Source of the DNA: Streptomyces sp. Tue6028
Lineage (GTDB): Bacteria; Actinomycetota; Actinomycetes; Streptomycetales; Streptomycetaceae
DNA length: 64,000 nt
Direction: 5' to 3'
NCBI RefSeq assembly: GCF_002300165.1
Contig: NZ_MLCE01000021.1
Location: 62,001-126,000 of the forward strand
Position 1 is the stretch's first letter. The number at the start of each line of letters is the position of its first letter. The notes under the pieces were generated by a model that saw only the letters and a list, made by a program, of their open reading frames with translations, was not told the DNA's origin and made no database searches. The position numbers and the translations under genes are program-made. Positions 18,602-26,661 of this stretch are shown piece by piece.

Positions 18602-19285
18602 ATGAGCCGGCGTTCCGGGATCCTCGAATTCGCCGTACTCGGCCTGCTCCGCGAATCCCCGATGCACGGCTATGAGCTGCGCAAACGACTCAATACGTCA
18701 CTGGGTGTGTTCCGTGCGTTCAGCTACGGGACGCTCTACCCCTGCCTCAAGACGCTGGTCGCCAACGGCTGGTTGATCGAGGAGTCGGGGTCGGCACCTG
18801 AGGACGCCCTCGCCGCACCACTCGCCGGGCGTCGCGCCAAGATCGTCTACCGGTTGACGGCAGAAGGTAAGGACCACTTCGAAGAGCTGCTCTCGCAGAC
18901 GGGCCCGGACGCGTACGAGGACGAGCACTTCGCTGCTCGCTTCGCCTTCTTCGGGCAGACGTCACGCGACGTACGCATGCGCGTACTGGAGGGCCGCCGC
19001 AGCCGGCTGGAGGAGCGTCTGGAGAAGATGCGTGCCTCCCTGGCGCGCACCCGGGAGCGCCTCGACGACTACACGCTTGAGCTCCAGCGCCACGGAATGG
19101 AGTCCGTGGAGCGCGAAGTGCGCTGGCTGAACGAGCTCATCGAGAGCGAGCGAGCGGGACGGGACATCAAGGGTTCCGCCTCCGAAGGCTCCGCTCAGCA
19201 GGACAGCACATCTGGAGAGACGGGCGGCCTGCCCCGGCACCGGGACAGCACCCGGCCGGATCCGTCCGACGACACCGCCACGTGA
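18602..19285 (+). CDS. PadR family transcriptional regulator
   Basis: A 227-residue winged-helix regulator. The N-terminal PadR domain is clear: GILEFAVLGLLRESPMHGYELRKRL and the wing after GRRAKIVYRLTAEG. The C-terminal part (residues 100-180) is a helical coiled-coil-like dimer domain with RSRLEERLEKMRASLARTRERL, and the last 40 residues are low complexity. The ATG at 18602 has a very good ribosome site. The ino1 gene begins 43 bases after the stop, so the pair is probably one transcript, and the regulator may control inositol synthesis. The palindrome upstream is its likely operator. Confidence 0.88.
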   Translation: MSRRSGILEFAVLGLLRESPMHGYELRKRLNTSLGVFRAFSYGTLYPCLKTLVANGWLIEESGSAPEDALAAPLAGRRAKIVYRLTAEGKDHFEELLSQTGPDAYEDEHFAARFAFFGQTSRDVRMRVLEGRRSRLEERLEKMRASLARTRERLDDYTLELQRHGMESVEREVRWLNELIESERAGRDIKGSASEGSAQQDSTSGETGGLPRHRDSTRPDPSDDTAT

Positions 19286-19328
19286 GGCCCATTCGGGGTT
19301 TCACCGATACACACAGGGAGCAACCGGA

Positions 19329-20411
19329 ATGGGTTCGGTTCGCGTAGCCATCGTCGGCGTGGGCAACTGCGCCGCGTCGCTGGTACAGGGCGTCGAGTAC
19401 TACAAGGACGCCGACCCGGCGTCCAAGGTGCCGGGCCTCATGCACGTCCAGTTCGGCGAGTACCACGTCGGTGATGTCGAGTTCGTCGCGGCCTTCGACG
19501 TCGACGCGAAGAAGGTCGGCCTCGACCTCTCGGACGCCATCGGCGCCAGCGAGAACAACACCATCAAGATCTGCGACGTCCCGAACAAGGGCGTGACGGT
19601 CCAGCGCGGTCACACCCTGGACGGTCTCGGCAAGTACTACCGCCAGACCATCGAGGAGTCCGCCGAGGCCCCGGTCGACGTCGTCCAGATCCTCAAGGAC
19701 AAGCAGGTCGACGTCCTCGTCTGCTACCTGCCCGTGGGTTCCGAGGACGCGGCGAAGTTCTACGCGCAGTGCGCGATCGACGCCAAGGTCGCCTTCGTCA
19801 ACGCCCTCCCGGTCTTCATCGCCGGCACCAAGGAGTGGGCCGACAAGTTCACCGAGGCCGGTGTCCCGATCGTCGGTGACGACATCAAGTCGCAGGTCGG
19901 CGCCACCATCACGCACCGTGTGATGGCGAAGCTGTTCGAGGACCGCGGTGTCCGTCTCGAGCGCACCATGCAGCTCAACGTCGGCGGCAACATGGACTTC
20001 AAGAACATGCTGGAGCGCGACCGCCTCGAGTCGAAGAAGATCTCGAAGACGCAGGCCGTCACCTCGCAGATCCCCGACCGCGACCTGGGCGAGAAGAACG
20101 TCCACATCGGTCCGTCGGACTACGTGGCCTGGCTGGACGACCGCAAGTGGGCGTACGTGCGCCTCGAGGGTCGTGCCTTCGGTGACGTTCCGCTGAACCT
20201 GGAGTACAAGCTCGAGGTCTGGGACTCCCCGAACTCCGCGGGTGTCATCATCGACGCCCTGCGCGCCGCGAAGATCGCCAAGGACCGCGGCATCGGCGGC
20301 CCGATCCTCTCCGCGTCGAGCTACTTCATGAAGTCCCCGCCGGTCCAGTACTTCGACGACGAGGCCTACGCCAACGTCGAGAAGTTCATCAAGGGCGAGG
20401 TCGAGCGCTAA
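19329..20411 (+). CDS. ino1: Inositol-3-phosphate synthase
   Basis: NAD-dependent myo-inositol-1-phosphate synthase, converting glucose 6-phosphate to inositol 3-phosphate in the cytosol; 360 residues. This is the first step towards phosphatidylinositol and mycothiol in actinobacteria. It shows the Rossmann start VRVAIVGVGNCAASLVQGVEYY, the VPIVGDDIKSQVGATITHR motif, LNVGGNMDFKNML, and GPSDYVAWLDDRKWAYVRLEGRAFGDVP. Length and motifs match the actinobacterial short form. It follows padR closely. Confidence 0.95.
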   Translation: MGSVRVAIVGVGNCAASLVQGVEYYKDADPASKVPGLMHVQFGEYHVGDVEFVAAFDVDAKKVGLDLSDAIGASENNTIKICDVPNKGVTVQRGHTLDGLGKYYRQTIEESAEAPVDVVQILKDKQVDVLVCYLPVGSEDAAKFYAQCAIDAKVAFVNALPVFIAGTKEWADKFTEAGVPIVGDDIKSQVGATITHRVMAKLFEDRGVRLERTMQLNVGGNMDFKNMLERDRLESKKISKTQAVTSQIPDRDLGEKNVHIGPSDYVAWLDDRKWAYVRLEGRAFGDVPLNLEYKLEVWDSPNSAGVIIDALRAAKIAKDRGIGGPILSASSYFMKSPPVQYFDDEAYANVEKFIKGEVER

Positions 20412-20434
20412 AGCACATCCTCGTGAGTGCTGTT

Positions 20435-20467
20435 GAGGGTCCTCGGGCATTGCGTCCGGGGGCCCTC
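20435..20467 (+). terminator. Terminator after ino1
   Basis: GAGGGTCCTCGG (20435-20446) pairs with CCGGGGGCCCTC (20456-20467), allowing G-U pairs, around a 9-base loop. It lies between ino1 and the MFS gene. Confidence 0.65.
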
Positions 20468-20489
20468 CTCGTATGTGAGGCTGTGCCCC

Positions 20490-21752
20490 ATGGCTGTCGT
20501 GCGTGACCTGCGCGTACTTCTGCGTTTCCAGGGCTTCAGACGCCTGCTCGGCATACGGCTGCTGTCCCAGGGCGCCGACGGCGTCTATCAGGTCGCCCTC
20601 GCCGCATACGTGGTCTTCTCGCCGGAGAAGCAGACCTCGGCGGCTTCGATCGCCTCCGCGATGGCGGTCCTGCTGCTCCCGTACTCCCTCGTCGGCCCCT
20701 TCGCGGGCGTGCTGCTGGACCGCTGGCGGCGCCGACAGGTTTTTCTGTACGGCAACCTGCTGCGGACCGCGCTGGCGTGCGTGACGGCCGTTCTGATGCT
20801 GAGCCATGTCCCCGACTGGCTCTTCTACGTCTCCGCGCTGTCCGTCACCGGGGTGAACCGCTTCGTCCTGGCCGGTCTGTCGGCCGCGCTGCCCCGCGTC
20901 GTCGACCGGGACCGCCTGGTGATGGCCAACTCTCTTTCTCCGACGGCGGGCACGCTCGCCGCGACGATCGGCGGCGCTCTGGCCTTCGCCGTGCGTCTGG
21001 TCGCCTCGGATTCCGACGCGGCGGTCGTCCTCGTCGGCGCGGCCCTGTACCTGTGTGCCGCTCTCGCCTCTCTGCGCATCGCCCCGGATCTGCTCGGTCC
21101 CGACCGGTCGTCCGCCCACCCTCGCCTCGTCTCGGCCGTCACCGGTACCGCGCGGGGCCTGGCGGCGGGTGTACGGCACCTGGCCGAGCCGGCCCGGCGG
21201 GAGGCCGCCTGGGCCCTCCTGGCGATGACACTGATGCGCTTCTGCTACGGCGCCCTGACCGTCATGGTGCTCATGCTCTGCCGGTACGCCTGGGCGTCCG
21301 AGTCCGACGACGGGCTGGCCCTGCTGGGGCTCGCCGTGGGCCTCTCGGGGGCGGGCTTCTTCGTCGCGGCCGTGGTGACGCCCTGGGCGGCCGGCCGACT
21401 GGGCCCCGGAGGCTGGATCGTCGCGTGCGCGGGAGCCGCCGCGGTCCTGGAGCCCGCGCTGGCCCTTCCCTTCGCCCCCGCACCGATGATGGTCGCGGCG
21501 TTCGTCCTGGGCGTGACCACACAAGGCGCCAAGATCGCCACGGACACGATCGTGCAGTCATCGGTGGCCGACGGATTCCGGGGCCGGATCTTCTCCGTGT
21601 ACGACGTCCTGTTCAACGTCGCCTTCGTCGGCGCCGCCGCAGTGGCCGCCCTGATACTGCCTTCTGACGGACGCTCGGTTTCTCTCGTCGTCACCGTGGC
21701 GGCGCTCTACGGGGCGATTGCTGTGACTATGGCCCGCTTTGAGCTGCAGTAA
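20490..21752 (+). CDS. MFS transporter
   Basis: A 420-residue major facilitator protein with about twelve hydrophobic segments. N-terminus LRVLLRFQGFRRLLGIRLLSQGADGVYQVALAAYVVF, then LLPYSLVGPFAGVLLDRWRRRQVFLYGNLLR, which is the motif A-like loop. This fits the group of exporters related to MFS_3/MdfA-like families, often of unknown substrate. The ATG at 20490 was chosen because the frame upstream is not membrane-like. The ino1 terminator lies just before it, so it is probably transcribed on its own. Confidence 0.82.
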   Translation: MAVVRDLRVLLRFQGFRRLLGIRLLSQGADGVYQVALAAYVVFSPEKQTSAASIASAMAVLLLPYSLVGPFAGVLLDRWRRRQVFLYGNLLRTALACVTAVLMLSHVPDWLFYVSALSVTGVNRFVLAGLSAALPRVVDRDRLVMANSLSPTAGTLAATIGGALAFAVRLVASDSDAAVVLVGAALYLCAALASLRIAPDLLGPDRSSAHPRLVSAVTGTARGLAAGVRHLAEPARREAAWALLAMTLMRFCYGALTVMVLMLCRYAWASESDDGLALLGLAVGLSGAGFFVAAVVTPWAAGRLGPGGWIVACAGAAAVLEPALALPFAPAPMMVAAFVLGVTTQGAKIATDTIVQSSVADGFRGRIFSVYDVLFNVAFVGAAAVAALILPSDGRSVSLVVTVAALYGAIAVTMARFELQ

Positions 21753-21864
21753 GTGTCACATCAGTGCCACAGACCCCCTCCGGGCTACTGAGTTGTCACA
21801 GCGGCCCGATAGCTTACGTGCGTCTTATTCGCGTCACGTGCCTACGTTCTAGGGGGACCCCCAA

Positions 21865-22356
21865 GTGACCACTCCGCCGCCCCAGGGCCAGAACCCGTTC
21901 GCCCAGACCCCGCCCCAGGGGCAGGCTCCCTACGGCCAGCAGCCGCCGCAGGGTTACCCGCAGCAGCCCGGCCAGCCCGGCTACCCGCAGCAGGGCGCCC
22001 CGTACGCCCCGGTGCCGCCGCAGGCCCCGAAGCGCGGCTTCAAGCAGTACCTCCGCATAATCGTGGCCGTCGCGGGCCTCGCCGTCATCGTCGGCGGATG
22101 GCTGGTCAGCAAGGACGGCGAGGACGCCAAGAAGCTCGCTGTCGGCGACTGCCTGTACAACAAGGGCTCGGACAACGACCCGGATGTCGTCCAGGTCGAC
22201 TGCAGCGACTCCAAGGCCACGCACAAGGTCCTCAAGAAGGCGGACGGCGCCTCGCTTCCCCAGCTGACCTGCCAGAGCGTCACGGGCACGACGGCCACGC
22301 TGACGTGGAAGGAAACCGGCGAGTCCTTCACGCTCTGCCTGGGTGACAACAAGTAA
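21865..22356 (+). CDS. Proline-rich single-pass protein, LppU-like
   Basis: A 163-residue protein from a GTG start. Residues 1-55 are a cytosolic Pro/Gln/Gly-rich segment with repeated PPQGQ and PQQPGQPGYPQQG units. One membrane segment follows (YLRIIVAVAGLAVIVGGWLV), then an extracellular domain of about 75 residues with three cysteines (GDCLYNKG, VDCSDSKATHKVL, LTCQS) and a final CLGD. The external part resembles proteins named LppU/SCO3897 family; that label is from memory. Four cysteines would allow two disulfides. Function unknown. It ends near two parS sites. Confidence 0.75.
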   Translation: MTTPPPQGQNPFAQTPPQGQAPYGQQPPQGYPQQPGQPGYPQQGAPYAPVPPQAPKRGFKQYLRIIVAVAGLAVIVGGWLVSKDGEDAKKLAVGDCLYNKGSDNDPDVVQVDCSDSKATHKVLKKADGASLPQLTCQSVTGTTATLTWKETGESFTLCLGDNK

Positions 22357-22377
22357 CCCACGGAGCCGGACGTAGCG

Positions 22378-22411
22378 AAAGGGCGGTGTTTCACGTGAAA
22401 CACCGCCCTTT
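22378..22411. terminator. Long palindrome with parS core
   Basis: AAAGGGCGGT and ACCGCCCTTT flank parS site 6, giving a perfect palindrome of 34 bases. It lies just past the LppU-like stop and before the convergent CCA enzyme gene, and has A and T runs like a bidirectional terminator. Confidence 0.65.
22388..22401. other. parS: parS site 6 (perfect)
   Basis: Exact GTTTCACGTGAAAC at the centre of a 34-base perfect palindrome between convergent genes. Confidence 0.95.
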
Positions 22412-22455
22412 CGCATGCCCCGGCCGCTCCGGCCGGGAGGCCGGACCTCACTCAC

Positions 22456-22485
22456 CGCGTCATGTTTCACGTGAAACATGACGCG
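22456..22485. terminator. Second long palindrome with parS core
   Basis: CGCGTCAT and ATGACGCG flank parS site 7, giving a perfect 30-base palindrome 12 bases from the CCA enzyme stop codon. It could form the terminator of that gene. Confidence 0.55.
22464..22477. other. parS: parS site 7 (perfect)
   Basis: Exact GTTTCACGTGAAAC, 76 bases from site 6, within a longer palindrome in the same convergent gap. Confidence 0.95.
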
Positions 22486-22497
22486 GCTGCGAGCACC

Positions 22498-23982
22498 TCA
22501 GCTCTGCGCAGCTACGTCCTGCCGGGCAGCCCACCACTCCTTGAGCTCTGCCACAGCAGCGTCGTACTCCATCGGGCCGTTCTCGAGGCGCAGCTCCAGC
22601 AGGAACTTGTACGCCTGACCGATCGCCGGACCCGGACCGATGCCGAGGATCTCCATGATCTGGTTGCCGTCGAGGTCCGGGCGGATCGCGTCGAGCTCCT
22701 CCTGCTCCTTGAGGAGAGCGATGCGCTCCTCGAGCCCGTCATAGGCGCGGGACAGCGCCGAAGCCTTCCGCTTGTTCCGCGTGGTGCAGTCGGAACGGGT
22801 CAGCTTGTGCAGACGGTCGAGAAGCGGTCCGCCGTCACGCACGTAGCGTCGAACGGCCGAGTCCGTCCACTCACCCGTTCCGTACCCGTGGAAGCGCAGG
22901 TGAAGTTCGACGAGTCGGGAGACATCCTTCACGAGATCGTTCGAGTACTTGAGCGCGGCCATCCGCTTCTTGGTCATCTTGGCGCCCACCACCTCGTGGT
23001 GGTGGAAGGAGACCCGGCCGTCCTTCTCGAAGCGGCGTGTGCGCGGCTTACCGATGTCGTGCAGCAGCGCGGCGAGCCGGAGGGTCAGGTCGGGGCCTGT
23101 CTCCTCCAGAGCCATCGCCTGCTCCAGGACGATCAGGGTGTGGTCGTAGACGTCCTTGTGCCGGTGGTGCTCGTCACGTTCCAGACGCAGCGCGGGGAGC
23201 TCGGGCAGCACATGATCGGCGAGGCCCGTGTCCACCAGCAGCGTCAGCCCCTTGCGGGGGTGCGCGGAAAGGATCAGCTTGTTCAGCTCGTCCCGCACCC
23301 GCTCCGCCGAGACGATCTCGATGCGTACCGCCATGTCCGTCATCGCCGCGACGACCTCGGGCGCCACCTCGAAGTCGAGCTGCGCGGCGAATCGCGCAGC
23401 CCTCATCATCCGCAGCGGATCGTCCGAGAAGGACGCCTGCGGGGTGCCCGGGGTGCGCAGGACACGGGCGGACAGGTCGTCGAGCCCGCCGTGCGGGTCG
23501 ATGAACTCCTTCTCCGGCAGCGCCACGGCCATGGCGTTCACCGTGAAGTCCCGGCGCACGAGATCGTCCTCGATGGAGTCGCCGTAGGAGACCTCGGGCT
23601 TGCGCGAGGTCCGGTCGTACGCCTCGGACCGGTACGTCGTGATCTCGATCTGGAAGGACTGCTCCACGTCGTCCACCCGGGCGTCCTTCTGAGCGCCCAC
23701 CGTGCCGAAGGCGATCCCGACCTCCCAGACGGCGTCCGCCCAGGGCCGCACGATCTTGAGCACGTCCTCGGGGCGCGCGTCGGTCGTGAAGTCCAGATCA
23801 TTGCCGAGCCGGCCGAGGAGGGCGTCCCGCACCGAGCCGCCTACCAGGGCGAGCGAGAACCCCGCGTCCTGAAAACGGCGGGCGAGGTCGTCGGCGACAG
23901 GGGAGACGCGCAGCAGCTCGCTCACCGCGCGGCGCTGCACCTGGCTCAGGGCACTGGAAGTGTCTTCGTTGGCGTTCGGCAC
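22498..23982 (-). CDS. CCA tRNA nucleotidyltransferase
   Basis: A 494-residue class II nucleotidyltransferase that adds or repairs the 3' CCA of tRNAs. The head shows LVGGSVRDALLGRLGNDLDFTTDA (GGxVRD and DxD), then the RRDFTVNAMAVALP and DDPLRMMRAARFAAQL motifs. An HD domain follows (LAALLHDIGKPRTR), as in bacterial two-domain forms. GTG at 23982 begins the family-like sequence PNANEDTSSALSQVQRRAV; the frame further upstream overlaps the divergent gene region. The related poly(A) polymerase role cannot be excluded by sequence, but many Streptomyces tRNA genes lack encoded CCA, so this activity is needed. Confidence 0.9.
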   Translation of the reverse strand: MPNANEDTSSALSQVQRRAVSELLRVSPVADDLARRFQDAGFSLALVGGSVRDALLGRLGNDLDFTTDARPEDVLKIVRPWADAVWEVGIAFGTVGAQKDARVDDVEQSFQIEITTYRSEAYDRTSRKPEVSYGDSIEDDLVRRDFTVNAMAVALPEKEFIDPHGGLDDLSARVLRTPGTPQASFSDDPLRMMRAARFAAQLDFEVAPEVVAAMTDMAVRIEIVSAERVRDELNKLILSAHPRKGLTLLVDTGLADHVLPELPALRLERDEHHRHKDVYDHTLIVLEQAMALEETGPDLTLRLAALLHDIGKPRTRRFEKDGRVSFHHHEVVGAKMTKKRMAALKYSNDLVKDVSRLVELHLRFHGYGTGEWTDSAVRRYVRDGGPLLDRLHKLTRSDCTTRNKRKASALSRAYDGLEERIALLKEQEELDAIRPDLDGNQIMEILGIGPGPAIGQAYKFLLELRLENGPMEYDAAVAELKEWWAARQDVAAQS

Positions 23983-24203
23983 AACAGAAAAGAGTACGTG
24001 GCCGAGACCCTCGCGAGCGCCTCCATAAAACGTGCACAGGCGCCCTCTCTCTGTACGCGCATCAATACGCGCATATACAGGACAGTCGTCGCTCTCGGCC
24101 GATCTTGTGAGCCCTCCGCGGCACTTCCCCTCGGCGCGCATCGTTACCATGCGTGGACGCACATTCCGACGACCACTGACGACGACGAGGGACGGGCGAG
24201 CGC

Positions 24204-26615
24204 GTGGCCGAGGCGGCAGACTTCCAGGGGACGAGTCCCTCACCTGCCCGCCGGTGGCTCCGGCGCAGCGGAGCGCTGCTGGCCGGGGCACCGCTGCTGG
24301 CAGGGCTGCTCCAGCTGCCCCTCAGCGCGCCCGCAGAAGCCGTCCAGAAGGCCTCTGCGGCCCGAGCCACGGGCTCCGGCACGGTGGACGTGTCCCTCGA
24401 CTCGCTCACCCCCAGCGTCCCCACGGACGGCGACACGGTCACCGTCTCCGGCTCGGTCACCAACAAGGGCAAGCAGAAGATCACGGACGCCCATGTGGGC
24501 CTGCGTGTGGGGCCCTCCCTGAACAGCCGCTCGGCCATCGACGTCGCCGCACGGCGCACCAGCTTCCAGCCGGGCCTCGACGCGGCGGAGGTCGGCGGCA
24601 AGTACGTGGCGAAGTTCTCAGAACTCGCGGCGGGCGTCTCGCAGCGCTTCAGCATCTCGGTGCCCGTCAAGGAGCTGGATCTCGGCGACGACGGCGTCTA
24701 CCAGCTCGCCGTCTCGCTCACCGGACGGACCGCGGCCCAGCAGTGGGACCAGGTGCTCGGAATCGAGCGGACGTTCCTGCCCTGGCAGCCCGAGGCGGCA
24801 GACACCAAGACCAGGACGACGTACCTCTGGCCGCTGATCTCCACGGTCCACCTCACGGCCGAGACCGGATCGGACGAGCAGCAGACCCGCGTCTTCAAGA
24901 ACGACGAGCTGGCCAAGGAGCTCTCTCCCGGAGGCCGGCTGGACCAGATGCTGTCCCTGGGCAGCGATCTCGACGTGACCTGGGTCCTCGACCCGGACCT
25001 GCTGGCCTCCGTGGACGCGATGCGGGACAGCTACCGGATCCAGGGCCCCGACGGCACCACCACGGCCGGGAAGAACCAGGCGGTCGCCCAGGCCTGGCTG
25101 GACAAGCTGGAGAAGACGGTCCAGGACAAGAAGGTCGTCGCTCTCCCCTTCGCCGACCCCGACCTCGCCTCGCTGGCGCACAACGGCAAGGACGTGACCG
25201 GTTCGCTGAGCCACCTCAAGGAGGCCACCGACGTGGCCGCCAGCACGGTGGACACGATCCTGCATGTGAAGCCGAGCACCGAGTTCGCCTGGCCCGCCGA
25301 CGGCGCCGTGGACCCCTCGATCGTCAAGGTGGCCACCTCGGCGGGAGCCGACACGGTGATCGCCCGCAGCGACAGCATGCGTGAGACGGGCGGACTCTCG
25401 TACACGCCGAGCGCGGCCCGCCCCATCGGCGGCGGGACGACCGCGGTCGTCGCGGACTCCCGTCTGTCGACCCAGTTCCAGGGCGACATGACGAAGGCCG
25501 CCAATTCCACGCTCGCCATCCAGGAATTCCTCGCCCAGAGCCTGATGATCAACCTGCAGGAGGACGAGCAGCGCAGCATCGTGGTGGCCCCGCAGCGCAT
25601 GCCGTCCGCGAGCCAGGCTCAGACGATGGCACAGGCGCTGAAGGCCCTCCAGGAGGGGAACTGGTCGGAGTCCCAGGGCCTGACCGCCGCGGCCAAGGCC
25701 AAGCCGGACCCCTCCGCCACCACGAAGGTGCCCTCGGCGTCCGCCTACCCGTCCTCGCTGCGGAAGCAGGAGCTGCCGCGCTCGGCCTTCGAGCGGATCC
25801 AGGCCACGCAGACCAAGCTCGACAACTTCCAGGTGATCCTCACCGACAAGTCCCGCGTGGCCACCCCGTTCGGCCGGGCCATAGACCGTGGGATGTCCAC
25901 GTCGTGGCGGGGCAGGCCCGCCGAGGCGGCCACCTTCCGTGTCGGCGTCGAGGCGTACCTCAACAACCTGACCGGGCTGGTCCGGCTGATCGACAAGTCC
26001 GACGCCAAGCTCTCCGGGCGCAGCGCCACGATCCCCGTGACGGTGCAGAACAACCTGGTTCAGGGCGTCGACAATCTGGTGCTGCGTCTCACGTCGAAGA
26101 AGCCCAACCGTCTCAAGATCGGGAACGGCCCCTACTACGAGCAGCCGATCAAGGTCGCCGGCGAGCACAGCCAGTCGGTGAAGTTCACCACCTCCGCCGA
26201 GGCGAACGGCCCCGTCATGGTCGTCGCGCAGCTGTACACGGCCGATGGTCAGGCGTACGGTCCCGAGGTCACCTTCGAGGTGAAGGTCACCGAGTTCACC
26301 CCGACGGTGATGCTGGTCATCGGTGGTGGCGTCCTGCTGCTCGTCCTCGCCGGTTTCCGGATGTACACACAGCGCAAGCGCGCCGCCGCCCGGCAGGCCG
26401 AGGAGGCGCAGGACGGTCCCGAGGACGAGGCCGTGAACAAGGATGCGGACGGCACCGTAGACACTGAGGACACCGAAGACTCCGCGAAGGGCCCCGAAAG
26501 GGAGTCCGAAGCGGAGTCCGGGGCAGACGACCCGGAGCACCCGAGTGACCCGACACCGGACACCGCACCGGAAAGCGCCGACCCGTCCGGGACGGGTGAG
26601 AGAGTGGACCGTTGA
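24204..26615 (+). CDS. DUF6049-like membrane-anchored extracytoplasmic protein
   Basis: An 803-residue protein from a GTG start. It has an N-terminal signal or anchor (RRSGALLAGAPLLAGLLQLPLSAPAEAVQ), an extracellular part of about 650 residues with beta-rich regions (GTVDVSLDSLTPSVPTDGDTV resembles an Ig-like fold), and a C-terminal membrane segment TVMLVIGGGVLLLVLAGF followed by a basic stop and an acidic cytosolic tail of about 80 residues rich in Glu, Asp and Pro. No enzyme motif is recognised. It starts 46 bases before murJ and is probably co-transcribed. Actinobacteria keep a DUF6049 protein next to murJ, which suggests a wall-assembly role; that is inference. Confidence 0.8.
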   Translation: MAEAADFQGTSPSPARRWLRRSGALLAGAPLLAGLLQLPLSAPAEAVQKASAARATGSGTVDVSLDSLTPSVPTDGDTVTVSGSVTNKGKQKITDAHVGLRVGPSLNSRSAIDVAARRTSFQPGLDAAEVGGKYVAKFSELAAGVSQRFSISVPVKELDLGDDGVYQLAVSLTGRTAAQQWDQVLGIERTFLPWQPEAADTKTRTTYLWPLISTVHLTAETGSDEQQTRVFKNDELAKELSPGGRLDQMLSLGSDLDVTWVLDPDLLASVDAMRDSYRIQGPDGTTTAGKNQAVAQAWLDKLEKTVQDKKVVALPFADPDLASLAHNGKDVTGSLSHLKEATDVAASTVDTILHVKPSTEFAWPADGAVDPSIVKVATSAGADTVIARSDSMRETGGLSYTPSAARPIGGGTTAVVADSRLSTQFQGDMTKAANSTLAIQEFLAQSLMINLQEDEQRSIVVAPQRMPSASQAQTMAQALKALQEGNWSESQGLTAAAKAKPDPSATTKVPSASAYPSSLRKQELPRSAFERIQATQTKLDNFQVILTDKSRVATPFGRAIDRGMSTSWRGRPAEAATFRVGVEAYLNNLTGLVRLIDKSDAKLSGRSATIPVTVQNNLVQGVDNLVLRLTSKKPNRLKIGNGPYYEQPIKVAGEHSQSVKFTTSAEANGPVMVVAQLYTADGQAYGPEVTFEVKVTEFTPTVMLVIGGGVLLLVLAGFRMYTQRKRAAARQAEEAQDGPEDEAVNKDADGTVDTEDTEDSAKGPERESEAESGADDPEHPSDPTPDTAPESADPSGTGERVDR

Positions 26616-26661
26616 GCGATGTCGTGGCCGGTCGGCCCGGGGACGATGAGGTGGGGTAACC

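Noticed and set aside
19167..21524. A 785-residue leftward open frame opposite ino1 and the MFS gene
   Set aside because: Antisense to ino1, whose motifs are unmistakable; composition is that of a GC shadow.
22462..24522. A 686-residue rightward open frame opposite the CCA enzyme
   Set aside because: It starts at a parS-made ATG and runs antisense to the CCA nucleotidyltransferase, with no recognisable domain.
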